Part shown: positions 16,634-23,919 of the stretch, piece after piece
Position numbering within the stretch: position 1 is the first letter of the stretch
How the letters are laid out: every line of letters starts with the position of its first letter
NCBI GenBank assembly: GCA_938041695.1
Contig: CALISI010000067.1
Location: 1 to 31,757 of the forward strand
Source of the DNA: an uncultured Actinomyces sp.
Lineage (GTDB): Bacteria; Actinomycetota; Actinomycetes; Actinomycetales; Actinomycetaceae
Length of the DNA stretch: 31,757 nucleotides
Direction: 5' to 3'
Notes under the pieces: generated by a model
What the model was told of the DNA's origin: nothing
Seen by the model: the letters and a program-made list of their open reading frames with translations, nothing else
The model's database searches: none
Translations under genes and position numbers: made by a program

Positions 16634-16936
16634 TCACATCGCGCACTCGGTGCACACGGGGGCGCCGCTGGCGTCCACGTGGTCGAGCTGCGACGCGTGG
16701 TGCACAAGGAAGCACTGCGAGCAGGTAAATTCGTCTTCCTGACGGGGAACGACGTGAACGGTCAGTTCTTCCTTTGACAGGTCAGCGCCGGGAAGCTCGA
16801 AATTCTCGGCGGCCTCGTTTTCGTCTTCCTCGATCTCCGCGGAGCCGGCGTCGTTGCGACGGGACTTCAGCTCTTCGATCGAGTCCTCTGCGACCTCGTC
16901 TTCGTTCTTGCGCGGCGCATCGTAATCGGTTGCCAT
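16634..16936 (-). CDS. DUF4193 zinc-ribbon-like protein
   Basis: A 100-residue acidic protein starting MATDYDAPRKNEDE, typical of the actinobacterial DUF4193 family (Rv2699c in position). Residues 20-60 are rich in Glu and Asp. The C-terminus has two CxxC pairs (Cys72/75 and Cys95/98), so it probably binds one zinc. Its role is unknown; a small transcription- or ribosome-associated factor is possible but unproven. GGGGAG lies 5 nt before the ATG. First gene of its operon, divergent from sepH. Confidence 0.86.
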   Translation of the reverse strand: MATDYDAPRKNEDEVAEDSIEELKSRRNDAGSAEIEEDENEAAENFELPGADLSKEELTVHVVPRQEDEFTCSQCFLVHHASQLDHVDASGAPVCTECAM

Positions 16937-17102
16937 GGTTCTCCCCTTTCGCCTCTCGAGCCGGTTTGCGCGAGTGGTCTATGCGCAGGGAGGATAACAC
17001 TTGTGAGCGTAATGTGCCATCGTATGTGTGACACGCGCACGGCTACGCGACATTCTCGGCATTATTTGAGACGATTCGACCTAGATGTATGAGGAGGAAG
17101 TG
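16937..17102. promoter_or_regulatory. Divergent promoter region DUF4193 / sepH
   Basis: 166 nt between divergent starts. On the plus strand GTGACA (5 of 6 to TTGACA) is followed after 17 nt by CATTCT, a weak promoter candidate for sepH. On the minus strand TATCCT is a possible -10 for the DUF4193 operon with a poor -35. The sepH ribosome site AGGAGG is at 17092-17097. No larger structure is seen. Confidence 0.3.
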
Positions 17103-18341
17103 ATGATTGAGCTCGAATTGCTCGGGACCAGCGCTGATGGCGAGTCCCTGGTGCTTACCGATGCCCAGGGTGAACGCTATTCGGTGTTGATCTCGGACGA
17201 GCTCCGCGGTGCGACGCGCCGTGACCGTCCGCGGGTAGAGCTTGCGCCCGCTCGTCCGACTCTCGCTCCTCGCGACATTCAGACACTGCTGCGTGCGGGC
17301 GCCACCCCCGCGGAGATCGCCTCCGAGCACGGGATGGAGGTCAGCGCGGTGGAGCGCTTCGAGGCCCCCGTCCAGGCGGAAAAGGACTATGCGCTCACCC
17401 GTGCGCGCGCCGTTCGCATCGGCGAGGGCGGCCCGACGATGGGCGATCTGGTCGTTGATCGTCTGGCGGCTCGTGGCGTTGTTCCCACCTCCCTGGAGTG
17501 GGCTGCGACGCGCGAGGCGGGAGAGCCCTGGCAGATTATCGTCACGTTCGTGCAGGGCGCAGCAGAGCACGCTGCACACTGGCATCTGTCGAATTCCGGT
17601 TCTCTTGAGGCTATCGACCAGGAAGCTCAGTGGCTGACGGAGCAGGTATCCGCGTCCCCGACAGCGTCGATCTTCACTCCCCTGCCGCGCACGACGCCTA
17701 CTCCCGCCCTCGATCCAGACGAGGAGGATCTGCGTAACCGCGAGGCGATCCTCGATCAGCTCAACGCTGCGCGCGGCAAGCGTCAGCAGATTGATCTGGA
17801 CCTGGATGACGAGGTGGACGAAGAAGCCGAGTACCTCGCCGCAATTGCGAGTGAGGAGGAGGCGGAGGCAACCGAGCCCGATACCTCCACCGGCCCCATT
17901 TCCGCACGCATCTATTCGCTCGCTTCCGCGCGTACAAAGGCCGAAGCACCGGCCCAAGCGTCCGAGGATGGGTTGTTCCCCGCGACCGGCCAGATCCCGT
18001 CAGCTCGCCCCACGGCGACGGGATCCATTCCCGTCGCTTCGCGCTCGTCCAAGAGCGAGGCCCCAGCCTCGTCGGGCGTCCTTCCGTGGCTGTCGGAGGC
18101 TCCTGGCTCCTCCGAGGACGAGAAAACCACCGAACCACAGGCCGAGGAGCAGCAGACCCCAGCTATTCCTATGGGGGCCGTTGCACCGGCTGATTCGACG
18201 TCCAACAAGGCTGAAGAAGGCGCGACAGGGACCGTCCCTACGCAGGGGATTACCGGCTCGCGAATGGCCCGCGCTTCCTCGAAGAAAAACCGCAGGTCGG
18301 TACCCAGCTGGGATGAGATCCTCTTCGGTTCGAAGTCCTAA
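17103..18341 (+). CDS. sepH: Septation protein SepH (DUF3071)
   Basis: Actinobacterial cell-division protein; in Streptomyces SepH binds FtsZ and promotes Z-ring assembly. 412 residues. The DUF3071 domain is at the N-terminus (MIELELLGTSADGESLVL) and includes a helix-turn-helix-like stretch LAPRDIQTLLRAGATPAEIASEHG (about 53-76) and VERFEAPVQAEKDYALTRAR, the most conserved part of the family. The C-terminal half is low-complexity, rich in Ala, Ser, Pro and Glu, ending in a basic patch (KKNRRSVPSWDEILFG) that resembles the conserved SepH tail. ATG 17103 is chosen because AGGAGG ends 5 nt upstream; an in-frame ATG at 17085 has no site. Confidence 0.88.
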   Translation: MIELELLGTSADGESLVLTDAQGERYSVLISDELRGATRRDRPRVELAPARPTLAPRDIQTLLRAGATPAEIASEHGMEVSAVERFEAPVQAEKDYALTRARAVRIGEGGPTMGDLVVDRLAARGVVPTSLEWAATREAGEPWQIIVTFVQGAAEHAAHWHLSNSGSLEAIDQEAQWLTEQVSASPTASIFTPLPRTTPTPALDPDEEDLRNREAILDQLNAARGKRQQIDLDLDDEVDEEAEYLAAIASEEEAEATEPDTSTGPISARIYSLASARTKAEAPAQASEDGLFPATGQIPSARPTATGSIPVASRSSKSEAPASSGVLPWLSEAPGSSEDEKTTEPQAEEQQTPAIPMGAVAPADSTSNKAEEGATGTVPTQGITGSRMARASSKKNRRSVPSWDEILFGSKS

Positions 18342-18353
18342 GGACTCGCTCAC

Positions 18354-18391
18354 GGCAGGCGGTCGCTCTCAGCAGAGGGTGGCCGCTTGCC
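18354..18391. terminator. Stem-loop between convergent sepH and phosphodiesterase
   Basis: Arms 18354-18364 and 18381-18391 pair over 11 positions with two G-U wobbles; the interior adds a CUCU/AGAG helix. It stands 12 nt after the sepH stop and 17 nt from the convergent stop. No U-tract follows. Confidence 0.55.
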
Positions 18392-18407
18392 GCATGTCAG
18401 CGGATTC

Positions 18408-19556
18408 TTAGGACCAAACCACGACCGGGATGCGCATTTCCGTGGAGGTGAGCGAACCGTGAACACCCGGCATCGCGATCGCAGACGCGCTCTGCGTACG
18501 CGAGTCGACGACTCCGCCACGACCTCGTGCGAGCACGAGGAAGTCTCCGATGATCGATGCACCGTCGCCCTCACCGATGAGGACGCTGATCTCCTCGCGG
18601 GAGATGATCCAGGCGTTCTCCCCCAGGACGTCGCGCCAGCGCATCTCGACCTCGTCGGTACGGCCTTCATCGGTGTGAACGTGTACAGCCCGGGTTTCCC
18701 CAGCGACGACGCGTACGCCATCGTGTAGCGCGGGGGTGGAGGCGACATCGACGATCTGCGACGCATCGACGTTGATCATCCCGTGATCGGCCGTCATGAC
18801 GGTCCGCACGCCGGCGGGAAGCGACCTGAGCAGGCGCGCAAGGCCAGCGTCGAACTCTTCCAGGGCGCCGATCCAGCTGTCGGAGCCGACTCCCGATCCA
18901 TGGCCCGCGTGATCGATTTCCGACCAGTACAGGTAGACAACGGGCGTGCCGGCGCGCAGCTCACGCAACGCGGCGCTCAGGCGGTCGTCGAGCGTCTCTG
19001 CAGGCACATGACGCGCACCACGCAATGCCGCCCCCGTCAGGCCGGAGCCAGCGAAACGCGCCGGTGAGATGACCGCCGAAGCAACACCCGCGGCGGCCAG
19101 GCGCTCGAAGTACGTGGGGACCGGCTGCCACTCGGTGGGCGCCGGTCCGCCCTCCATCGCCAGTAGGTTCATGACGCCGCCGCCGTAGGCAACGGAAAAG
19201 CCCACCATGTTCGTGGCGCCTGGACGCTCTCCCGTCCCAAACGCAGTGATCGCCGCGGCCGTCGTCGAAGGGACAACCGTGTGAATCGAACGGATATCGT
19301 CTCGCATGCGGCGCAGCGTCGGAGTGTGCCCCGCATACTCCTGGATGAGCTCGTATCCGAGGCCGTCCACGAGGATCAGAAGCAGCTGGTGGGCGCCCGT
19401 CTCCATACCGAGTGAGACGGCGGCCTGAGCAGACGCGCCGGGCAGGGCGGGATCGATCGAGGCGAGGCCACCCGCAACAACGTCCGTGATGAGCGGATCA
19501 CCAATACGGGGCAGGTCGGCGCCGGGCAGATGCAGCGTCACTGCGCCCTCACTCAC
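18408..19556 (-). CDS. Alkaline-phosphatase-superfamily nucleotide pyrophosphatase/phosphodiesterase
   Basis: 382-residue metal-dependent hydrolase resembling type I phosphodiesterase / nucleotide pyrophosphatase. Metal ligands and nucleophile are visible: Asp64 in LVDGLGYE, Thr99 in VPSTTAAAITAFGTG, Asp215, His216 and His219 in EIDHAGHG, and Asp257-His258 in TADHGM. There is no signal peptide, so it is probably cytoplasmic. Its substrate is unknown. The GTG start overlaps the DUF5998 stop by 8 nt, so it is the second gene of that operon. The same neighbour set (sepH, this enzyme, DUF5998) occurs in Streptomyces, from memory. Confidence 0.87.
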   Translation of the reverse strand: MSEGAVTLHLPGADLPRIGDPLITDVVAGGLASIDPALPGASAQAAVSLGMETGAHQLLLILVDGLGYELIQEYAGHTPTLRRMRDDIRSIHTVVPSTTAAAITAFGTGERPGATNMVGFSVAYGGGVMNLLAMEGGPAPTEWQPVPTYFERLAAAGVASAVISPARFAGSGLTGAALRGARHVPAETLDDRLSAALRELRAGTPVVYLYWSEIDHAGHGSGVGSDSWIGALEEFDAGLARLLRSLPAGVRTVMTADHGMINVDASQIVDVASTPALHDGVRVVAGETRAVHVHTDEGRTDEVEMRWRDVLGENAWIISREEISVLIGEGDGASIIGDFLVLARGRGGVVDSRTQSASAIAMPGVHGSLTSTEMRIPVVVWS

Positions 19557-20085
19557 TGCGGGTCCCCATCAGCTGTGCCAGTCGATCCACGAACGCCATG
19601 GCCTCGTCAAGTGCATCCTGCCCGTCGGCGGCCGCCGAGATGCGGAAGGTCAGGTCGTCGGGGAAGGACGTGCCCGTCAGGCCATGGTCGGCCATGCAGT
19701 TCGGGTCGTCGCAGCGTGCGGGTTCAAGATCGAGGTGGCGCGCGCCCTTCAGGTCCAGCGCGATCGTCATTTCGGACAGACCGGTCGCGTTCTCGGGGTC
19801 GGTGTAGACCTCCATCGTGGAGTACCCGGCGATGTCTCCCACGCGGTGCACAGCGGTCGCGATCGTCGCCGAACCTGCGTCCATCTCATCGACGTGCAGC
19901 TGGACGATAGCGCGATCCGTCAACGACGCAATCGTGAGGTGACGGAAGACCGTCCCACGGTCGAAGCCCGTGTCCACCTGGCACAGCGTCGCCAATGGCT
20001 CCGCGGCGCCCAGTGCTCGGCGCAGCGCACGCTGTACCGCCTTGGGATAGAAGCCCCCACGTTCGATACGGGTCCATGTGTCCAT
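19549..20085 (-). CDS. DUF5998 family protein
   Basis: A 178-residue soluble protein of the actinobacterial DUF5998 family, function unknown. Conserved parts are RGGFYPKAVQRALRRALG near the N-terminus, DTGFDRGTVFRHLTI, and DLEPARCDDPNCMADHGLTG, where two Cys five residues apart plus His suggest a metal site. ATG 20085 puts the conserved RGGFYP at residues 9-14, as expected. GGAGG directly abuts this ATG with no spacing, so it may be leaderless (CACAAT 6 nt upstream) rather than using that site. The frame is open upstream to 20265 but would overlap parC. First gene before the phosphodiesterase. Confidence 0.8.
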   Translation of the reverse strand: MDTWTRIERGGFYPKAVQRALRRALGAAEPLATLCQVDTGFDRGTVFRHLTIASLTDRAIVQLHVDEMDAGSATIATAVHRVGDIAGYSTMEVYTDPENATGLSEMTIALDLKGARHLDLEPARCDDPNCMADHGLTGTSFPDDLTFRISAAADGQDALDEAMAFVDRLAQLMGTRSE

Positions 20086-20134
20086 CCTCCAATTGTGCCC
20101 CGAAGCGGCGCGCCAGTCGAAATGAGCGCCGACC

Positions 20135-20151
20135 CGCGCAATAATTGCGCG
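20135..20151. promoter_or_regulatory. 17-nt perfect palindrome overlapping the parC -10
   Basis: CGCGCAAT-A-ATTGCGCG has eight-base arms around a central A and ends 1 nt before the parC ATG. AATAAT (20140-20145, 5 of 6 to TATAAT) lies inside it, 7 nt before the ATG; TCGAAA 17 nt further up is a weak -35. No Shine-Dalgarno precedes parC. It may be a repressor operator for a leaderless parC and perhaps for divergent DUF5998. Confidence 0.5.
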
Positions 20152-20152
20152 T

Positions 20153-22621
20153 ATGGCTAAGAAGGACCAGGTCGTCGACATTCCCGAGAAGGACGAGAAC
20201 ATCTCCGAGATCGACGTGTCCGATGAGATGCGAGGGTCCTTCCTGGAGTATGCCGTCTCGGTCATCTACGCGCGTGCCCTTCCCGATGCACGCGACGGTC
20301 TCAAGCCCGTCCAGCGCCGCATCATGTTCCAGATGGATCAGATGGGGCTACGCCCCGACAAGGGACACGTGAAGTCTCAGCGCGTCGTCGGCGAGGTCAT
20401 GGGCAAGCTCCACCCGCACGGCGATTCCGCGATTTACGAGGCCCTGGTGCGCCTCGCCCAACCCTTCAACCTGCGCGTTCCCCTGGTCGATGGGCACGGT
20501 AACTTCGGCTCTCTCGACGACGGCCCAGCCGCCGCGCGTTACACCGAGGCGCGCATGGCGCCCGCCGCACTGGACCTGGTGACCGGTCTGGACGAGGACA
20601 CGGTCGATTTCGTCCCGAACTACGACAACCAGTTCATGCAACCGGACGTCCTGCCGGCCGCTTTTCCGCAGCTGCTCGTGAACGGCGCCTCGGGCATCGC
20701 GGTAGGCATGGCGACGAACATCGCGCCGCACAACCTCTCGGAGACGATCGCGGGTGCTATCCACCTGTTGGATAACCCGTCGGCGTCCGTCGCCGACCTC
20801 ATGCGGTACATTCCCGGCCCCGATCTGCCCGAGGGCGGCGTCATCGTCGGCCTCGATGGGATCAAGGAGGCCTACGAGAGCGGCCGAGGCGCGTTTAAGA
20901 CCCGCGCGAAGGTGCAGATCGAGCGCGTGACCGCCCGCAAAATGGGCATTATCGTCACGCAGCTGCCCTACATGGTCGGCCCTGAGAAGGTCATTGAAAA
21001 GATCAAAGAAAACGCGAACGCGGGTCGTCTGAAGGGCATCTCCTCGGTGCAGAACCTCACGGACCGCATCCACGGCCTGCGTCTGGTCATCGAGGTAAAA
21101 AACGGATTCAACCCCGAGGCCGTGCTCCAGCAGCTCTACCAGCGCACTCCGCTGGAAGATTCTTTCTCGATCAACGCCGTGGCGCTCGTGGGCGGCCAGC
21201 CGCGCACCCTGGGCCTGAAGGAGATGCTGCAGGTCTTCCTGGATCACCGCCTGGACGTCACGACGCGCCGCAGCCGCTTCCGCCTGAAGAAGTACGAGGA
21301 TCGCCTGCACCTGGTCGAGGGCCTGCTCATCGCGATCCTGGATATTGACGACGTCATCGCGATCATTCGATCCTCGGACGACGCGGAGATCGCTCGCGAG
21401 CGACTGATGACGGCCTTCGACCTGTCCGAGGCACAGGCAAACTACATCCTCGAGCTGCGCCTGCGCCGCCTCACGAAGTTCTCTCGCATCGAGCTGGAGA
21501 CCGAGCGTGACGAACTGCTGGCGAAGATCGCTTCGCTGCGCGAGATCCTGGAGGATCCCGAGCTGCTGCGCGCTCTCGTGAAGAAGGAGCTGCGCGAGGT
21601 CTCGGATCGCCTGGGGACGCCGCGTCGCACGCTGCTGCTGGCCTCGACGGGCACGCCCGTGGGCGCCGCATCCGACGATGCCGCGCTGGCGGCCCTGCCG
21701 TCAGTATCTCGTTCGGGCAAGGGCCTGGACCTTCAGATTCCGGACGACCCGTGCGTCGTTGTCCTCTCGTCGACGGGCGCGCTCGCCCGCGTCGAGGGTG
21801 GGGACCCGCTGGAACCCGGGCCGCGCGCCGCATCGGACGGGTGGCGCGCCCAGCTGCCGTCGACTGCCCGCTCCCAGGTGGCGGTGGTGACGGAGGACGG
21901 TCTCGCACACCGCATTGACGTCGTGGACCTGCCGGCGCTCCCCCGCTTCGAGACGGGACTGTCGCTCGCCGGGGCCATGCCGTCGTCACTGCTGCTGCAC
22001 ACGGACGTTCCCGCCGTGGGCCTGCTCGATCCCAAGGGCACCAACGTCGTCGCGATGGGCACGGCCCGTGGAACCGTCAAGCGCCTGCGACCGGACGTGC
22101 TGCAGCGCGACGAGTGGGAGGTCATCGCCCTGGAGGACGGCGACCGTCTGGTGGGCTTTGATCGTTGCTCGGACGAGGCGGACCTGGTGTTTATTTCGTC
22201 GGACGCGCAGCTGCTGCGCACCCCTGCCGCGAAGGTGCGCCCGCAGGGTCGCACGGCCGGCGGCATGGCGGGCATGAAGCTGAACCCCGGAGCCGAGGCC
22301 CTGGGCTTCTGGGTGGTCGAGGTTCCCATCGACGCGGTCGTCGTGACGGTGGCGGCGGCGCTGGGCGCGCTGCCGGGCACGGGACAGACGACGGTGAAGG
22401 TCACGCCTTTCGAGTGCTACCCATCCAAGGGCCGAGGCGGTCAGGGTGTGCGCTGCCAGCGCTTCCTGCGTGGCGAGGATCGACTCGATATCGCATGGGT
22501 CGGCACGAAGCCGGGGCGGGCCGCGTCCGCGGACGGCACGCCCATTGAGCTGCCCGCAGAGGATGAGCGCCGCGACGGATCGGGCGTTCCGATCACCTTC
22601 GCGATCGCGTCGATCGGCTGA
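20153..22621 (+). CDS. parC: DNA topoisomerase IV subunit A (ParC)
   Basis: Cleaving subunit of the type IIA topoisomerase that decatenates daughter chromosomes; partner is ParE, whose gene ends at 30931. 822 residues. The N-terminal winged helix holds the catalytic Tyr130 in AARYTEARM. The quinolone region HPHGDSAIYEALVR keeps Ser92 and acidic Glu96, the usual drug-sensitive pattern. A coiled coil follows (about 375-480), then a divergent C-terminal beta-pinwheel (about 490-800). I call it ParC rather than GyrA because it lies near a ParE-type B subunit and lacks a clear GyrA box. The start has no Shine-Dalgarno and is probably leaderless. Confidence 0.88.
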   Translation: MAKKDQVVDIPEKDENISEIDVSDEMRGSFLEYAVSVIYARALPDARDGLKPVQRRIMFQMDQMGLRPDKGHVKSQRVVGEVMGKLHPHGDSAIYEALVRLAQPFNLRVPLVDGHGNFGSLDDGPAAARYTEARMAPAALDLVTGLDEDTVDFVPNYDNQFMQPDVLPAAFPQLLVNGASGIAVGMATNIAPHNLSETIAGAIHLLDNPSASVADLMRYIPGPDLPEGGVIVGLDGIKEAYESGRGAFKTRAKVQIERVTARKMGIIVTQLPYMVGPEKVIEKIKENANAGRLKGISSVQNLTDRIHGLRLVIEVKNGFNPEAVLQQLYQRTPLEDSFSINAVALVGGQPRTLGLKEMLQVFLDHRLDVTTRRSRFRLKKYEDRLHLVEGLLIAILDIDDVIAIIRSSDDAEIARERLMTAFDLSEAQANYILELRLRRLTKFSRIELETERDELLAKIASLREILEDPELLRALVKKELREVSDRLGTPRRTLLLASTGTPVGAASDDAALAALPSVSRSGKGLDLQIPDDPCVVVLSSTGALARVEGGDPLEPGPRAASDGWRAQLPSTARSQVAVVTEDGLAHRIDVVDLPALPRFETGLSLAGAMPSSLLLHTDVPAVGLLDPKGTNVVAMGTARGTVKRLRPDVLQRDEWEVIALEDGDRLVGFDRCSDEADLVFISSDAQLLRTPAAKVRPQGRTAGGMAGMKLNPGAEALGFWVVEVPIDAVVVTVAAALGALPGTGQTTVKVTPFECYPSKGRGGQGVRCQRFLRGEDRLDIAWVGTKPGRAASADGTPIELPAEDERRDGSGVPITFAIASIG

Positions 22622-22635
22622 CGCACCCTCCTAGT

Positions 22636-22683
22636 CATGGCGGTGGGGTGGCCGGGATTTCTCCCGGCCACCCCACCGCCATG
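22636..22683. terminator. Bidirectional terminator, 22-bp perfect stem
   Basis: Arms 22636-22657 and 22662-22683 are perfectly complementary over 22 bp with a 4-nt loop (TTTC). It starts 15 nt after the parC stop and ends 19 nt before the convergent subtilase stop, so it can serve both genes. There is no U-tract. It is the strongest hairpin in the window. Confidence 0.85.
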
Positions 22684-22701
22684 TCAACTTCTGTGTCGCA
22701 C

Positions 22702-23919
22702 CTATTTCGCGTGATAGCGGGGACTGGTTCCCAGGTGCGTGGGAACCGTGACCATCGGATCGGTAATCAACGATTCATCAAAGCCTCTGTAGGCATACGA
22801 GTTGTCGTTGACGATCTGCAGGGGGTTAACGACGCCGTCCGCATACTGCTGGACTTCGTCGGGTGTCGGGCTCGATCCATTCCCCTTGTCTGCGAGCGGG
22901 TTCACGTCGGGCAGCGTCGTGGGATCCGTATTGAGGATTGCCCCCGGATCGATGCCGCCGTATCCGGTGTACTGATTCCAGGTGTGGTCTGGGTTCAGGC
23001 CCGTCTTCACCAGGAGTTGGAGCAGCTGATTAGATGTCGCATTGGGCCACTTCTGACGGGCGAGCGCGAGGACACCGGCGACGATGGGAGACGAGAATGA
23101 TGTACCGGACGCCTCAACGATCTGATTCGTCGCAAAGTCATGCGTTTTGACCGGACCGCCAACGGCTGTCGTTGCTACTCCCTGCCCCCAGGACGAATAG
23201 TCTTGACGGCTACCATCGACACCAATCGCACTAACACCGACGACTCCGGACCACTGGGACAGTGACGATGAGTTTTCATCCGTTGCTTCATTTCCAGCGG
23301 CAGCTGTGATGATCACGCCCTTGGTCAGTGCCCTCGCGACAGTCCATTTCAGTTCGTCACCCTGAAGCGAGCTGGAAGCAGAAAAATTAACGATTTGCGC
23401 ACCGTCGTTCATCGCTTGGTTGAGGAGCCACGGGACGCTGACTTTAGATAGGCCATTCTGAGTTTCAGTACACGAAGGAGATGCAGAATCTCCCCTGCTA
23501 GGGGCAGGTATCTGATAGGTGAGAAGAGAACTCTCGGGAGCCACTCCATAGACAGATGACACCAAGATCGAAGCAACTGCGGTGCCGTGGGTCTTGGAGG
23601 ATGCAGAAGAGGTAACTTCACACGTTGATTTGTTATGAATATCCGAATCCCTCAGCTCGGGCGCAGTAGCATCCACCTCCCCATCAACTATGGCAATGGT
23701 TACCCCCTTGCCGGTGTACCCCTTCGCCCTGGCCTGATCCAGGTGGTAGTACGCGAAGTACGGCTGGTCCTCCGCGGTGATCGTATTGTCTGCACGAGCT
23801 GAGGTGGTTGGGAGCGTGGTGACACCAGCGGCGATGACGAGAGCGGCAGCGAAAGCTCCCCACGCGCGCCTACTCTGACGACGCGCTCGTCTCGGCTTTA
23901 CCATTGGCGTGGGTCCCAT
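22702..23919 (-). CDS. Secreted S8 subtilase, mycosin-like
   Basis: 405-residue exported serine protease. A basic N-terminus with a hydrophobic core (AAALVIAAGV) and ARA cleavage site at about residue 43 forms the signal peptide; SRRAWG faintly resembles a Tat motif. The catalytic triad is Asp79 (IVDGEVD), His111 (THGTAVAS) and Ser274 (GTSFSSP), with Asn210 in the oxyanion hole. Cys100 and Cys150 may form a disulfide. The enzyme resembles mycosins of type VII secretion and sits beside WXG-like genes. Unlike mycosins it has no C-terminal membrane helix; the last 70 residues are polar. The ATG has AAAGGA 6 nt upstream and overlaps the previous gene by 22 nt. Base composition looks less GC-rich than its neighbours. 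Confidence 0.85.
   Translation of the reverse strand: MGPTPMVKPRRARRQSRRAWGAFAAALVIAAGVTTLPTTSARADNTITAEDQPYFAYYHLDQARAKGYTGKGVTIAIVDGEVDATAPELRDSDIHNKSTCEVTSSASSKTHGTAVASILVSSVYGVAPESSLLTYQIPAPSRGDSASPSCTETQNGLSKVSVPWLLNQAMNDGAQIVNFSASSSLQGDELKWTVARALTKGVIITAAAGNEATDENSSSLSQWSGVVGVSAIGVDGSRQDYSSWGQGVATTAVGGPVKTHDFATNQIVEASGTSFSSPIVAGVLALARQKWPNATSNQLLQLLVKTGLNPDHTWNQYTGYGGIDPGAILNTDPTTLPDVNPLADKGNGSSPTPDEVQQYADGVVNPLQIVNDNSYAYRGFDESLITDPMVTVPTHLGTSPRYHAK

Noticed and set aside
20348..21310. 320-codon open frame on the minus strand
   Set aside because: It mirrors the conserved DNA-cleavage region of parC and resembles no protein.
20153..22621. Annotation as gyrA
   Set aside because: A ParE-type subunit gene lies nearby and no clear GyrA box is visible in the C-terminal domain; ParC is more likely, though the two families are close.
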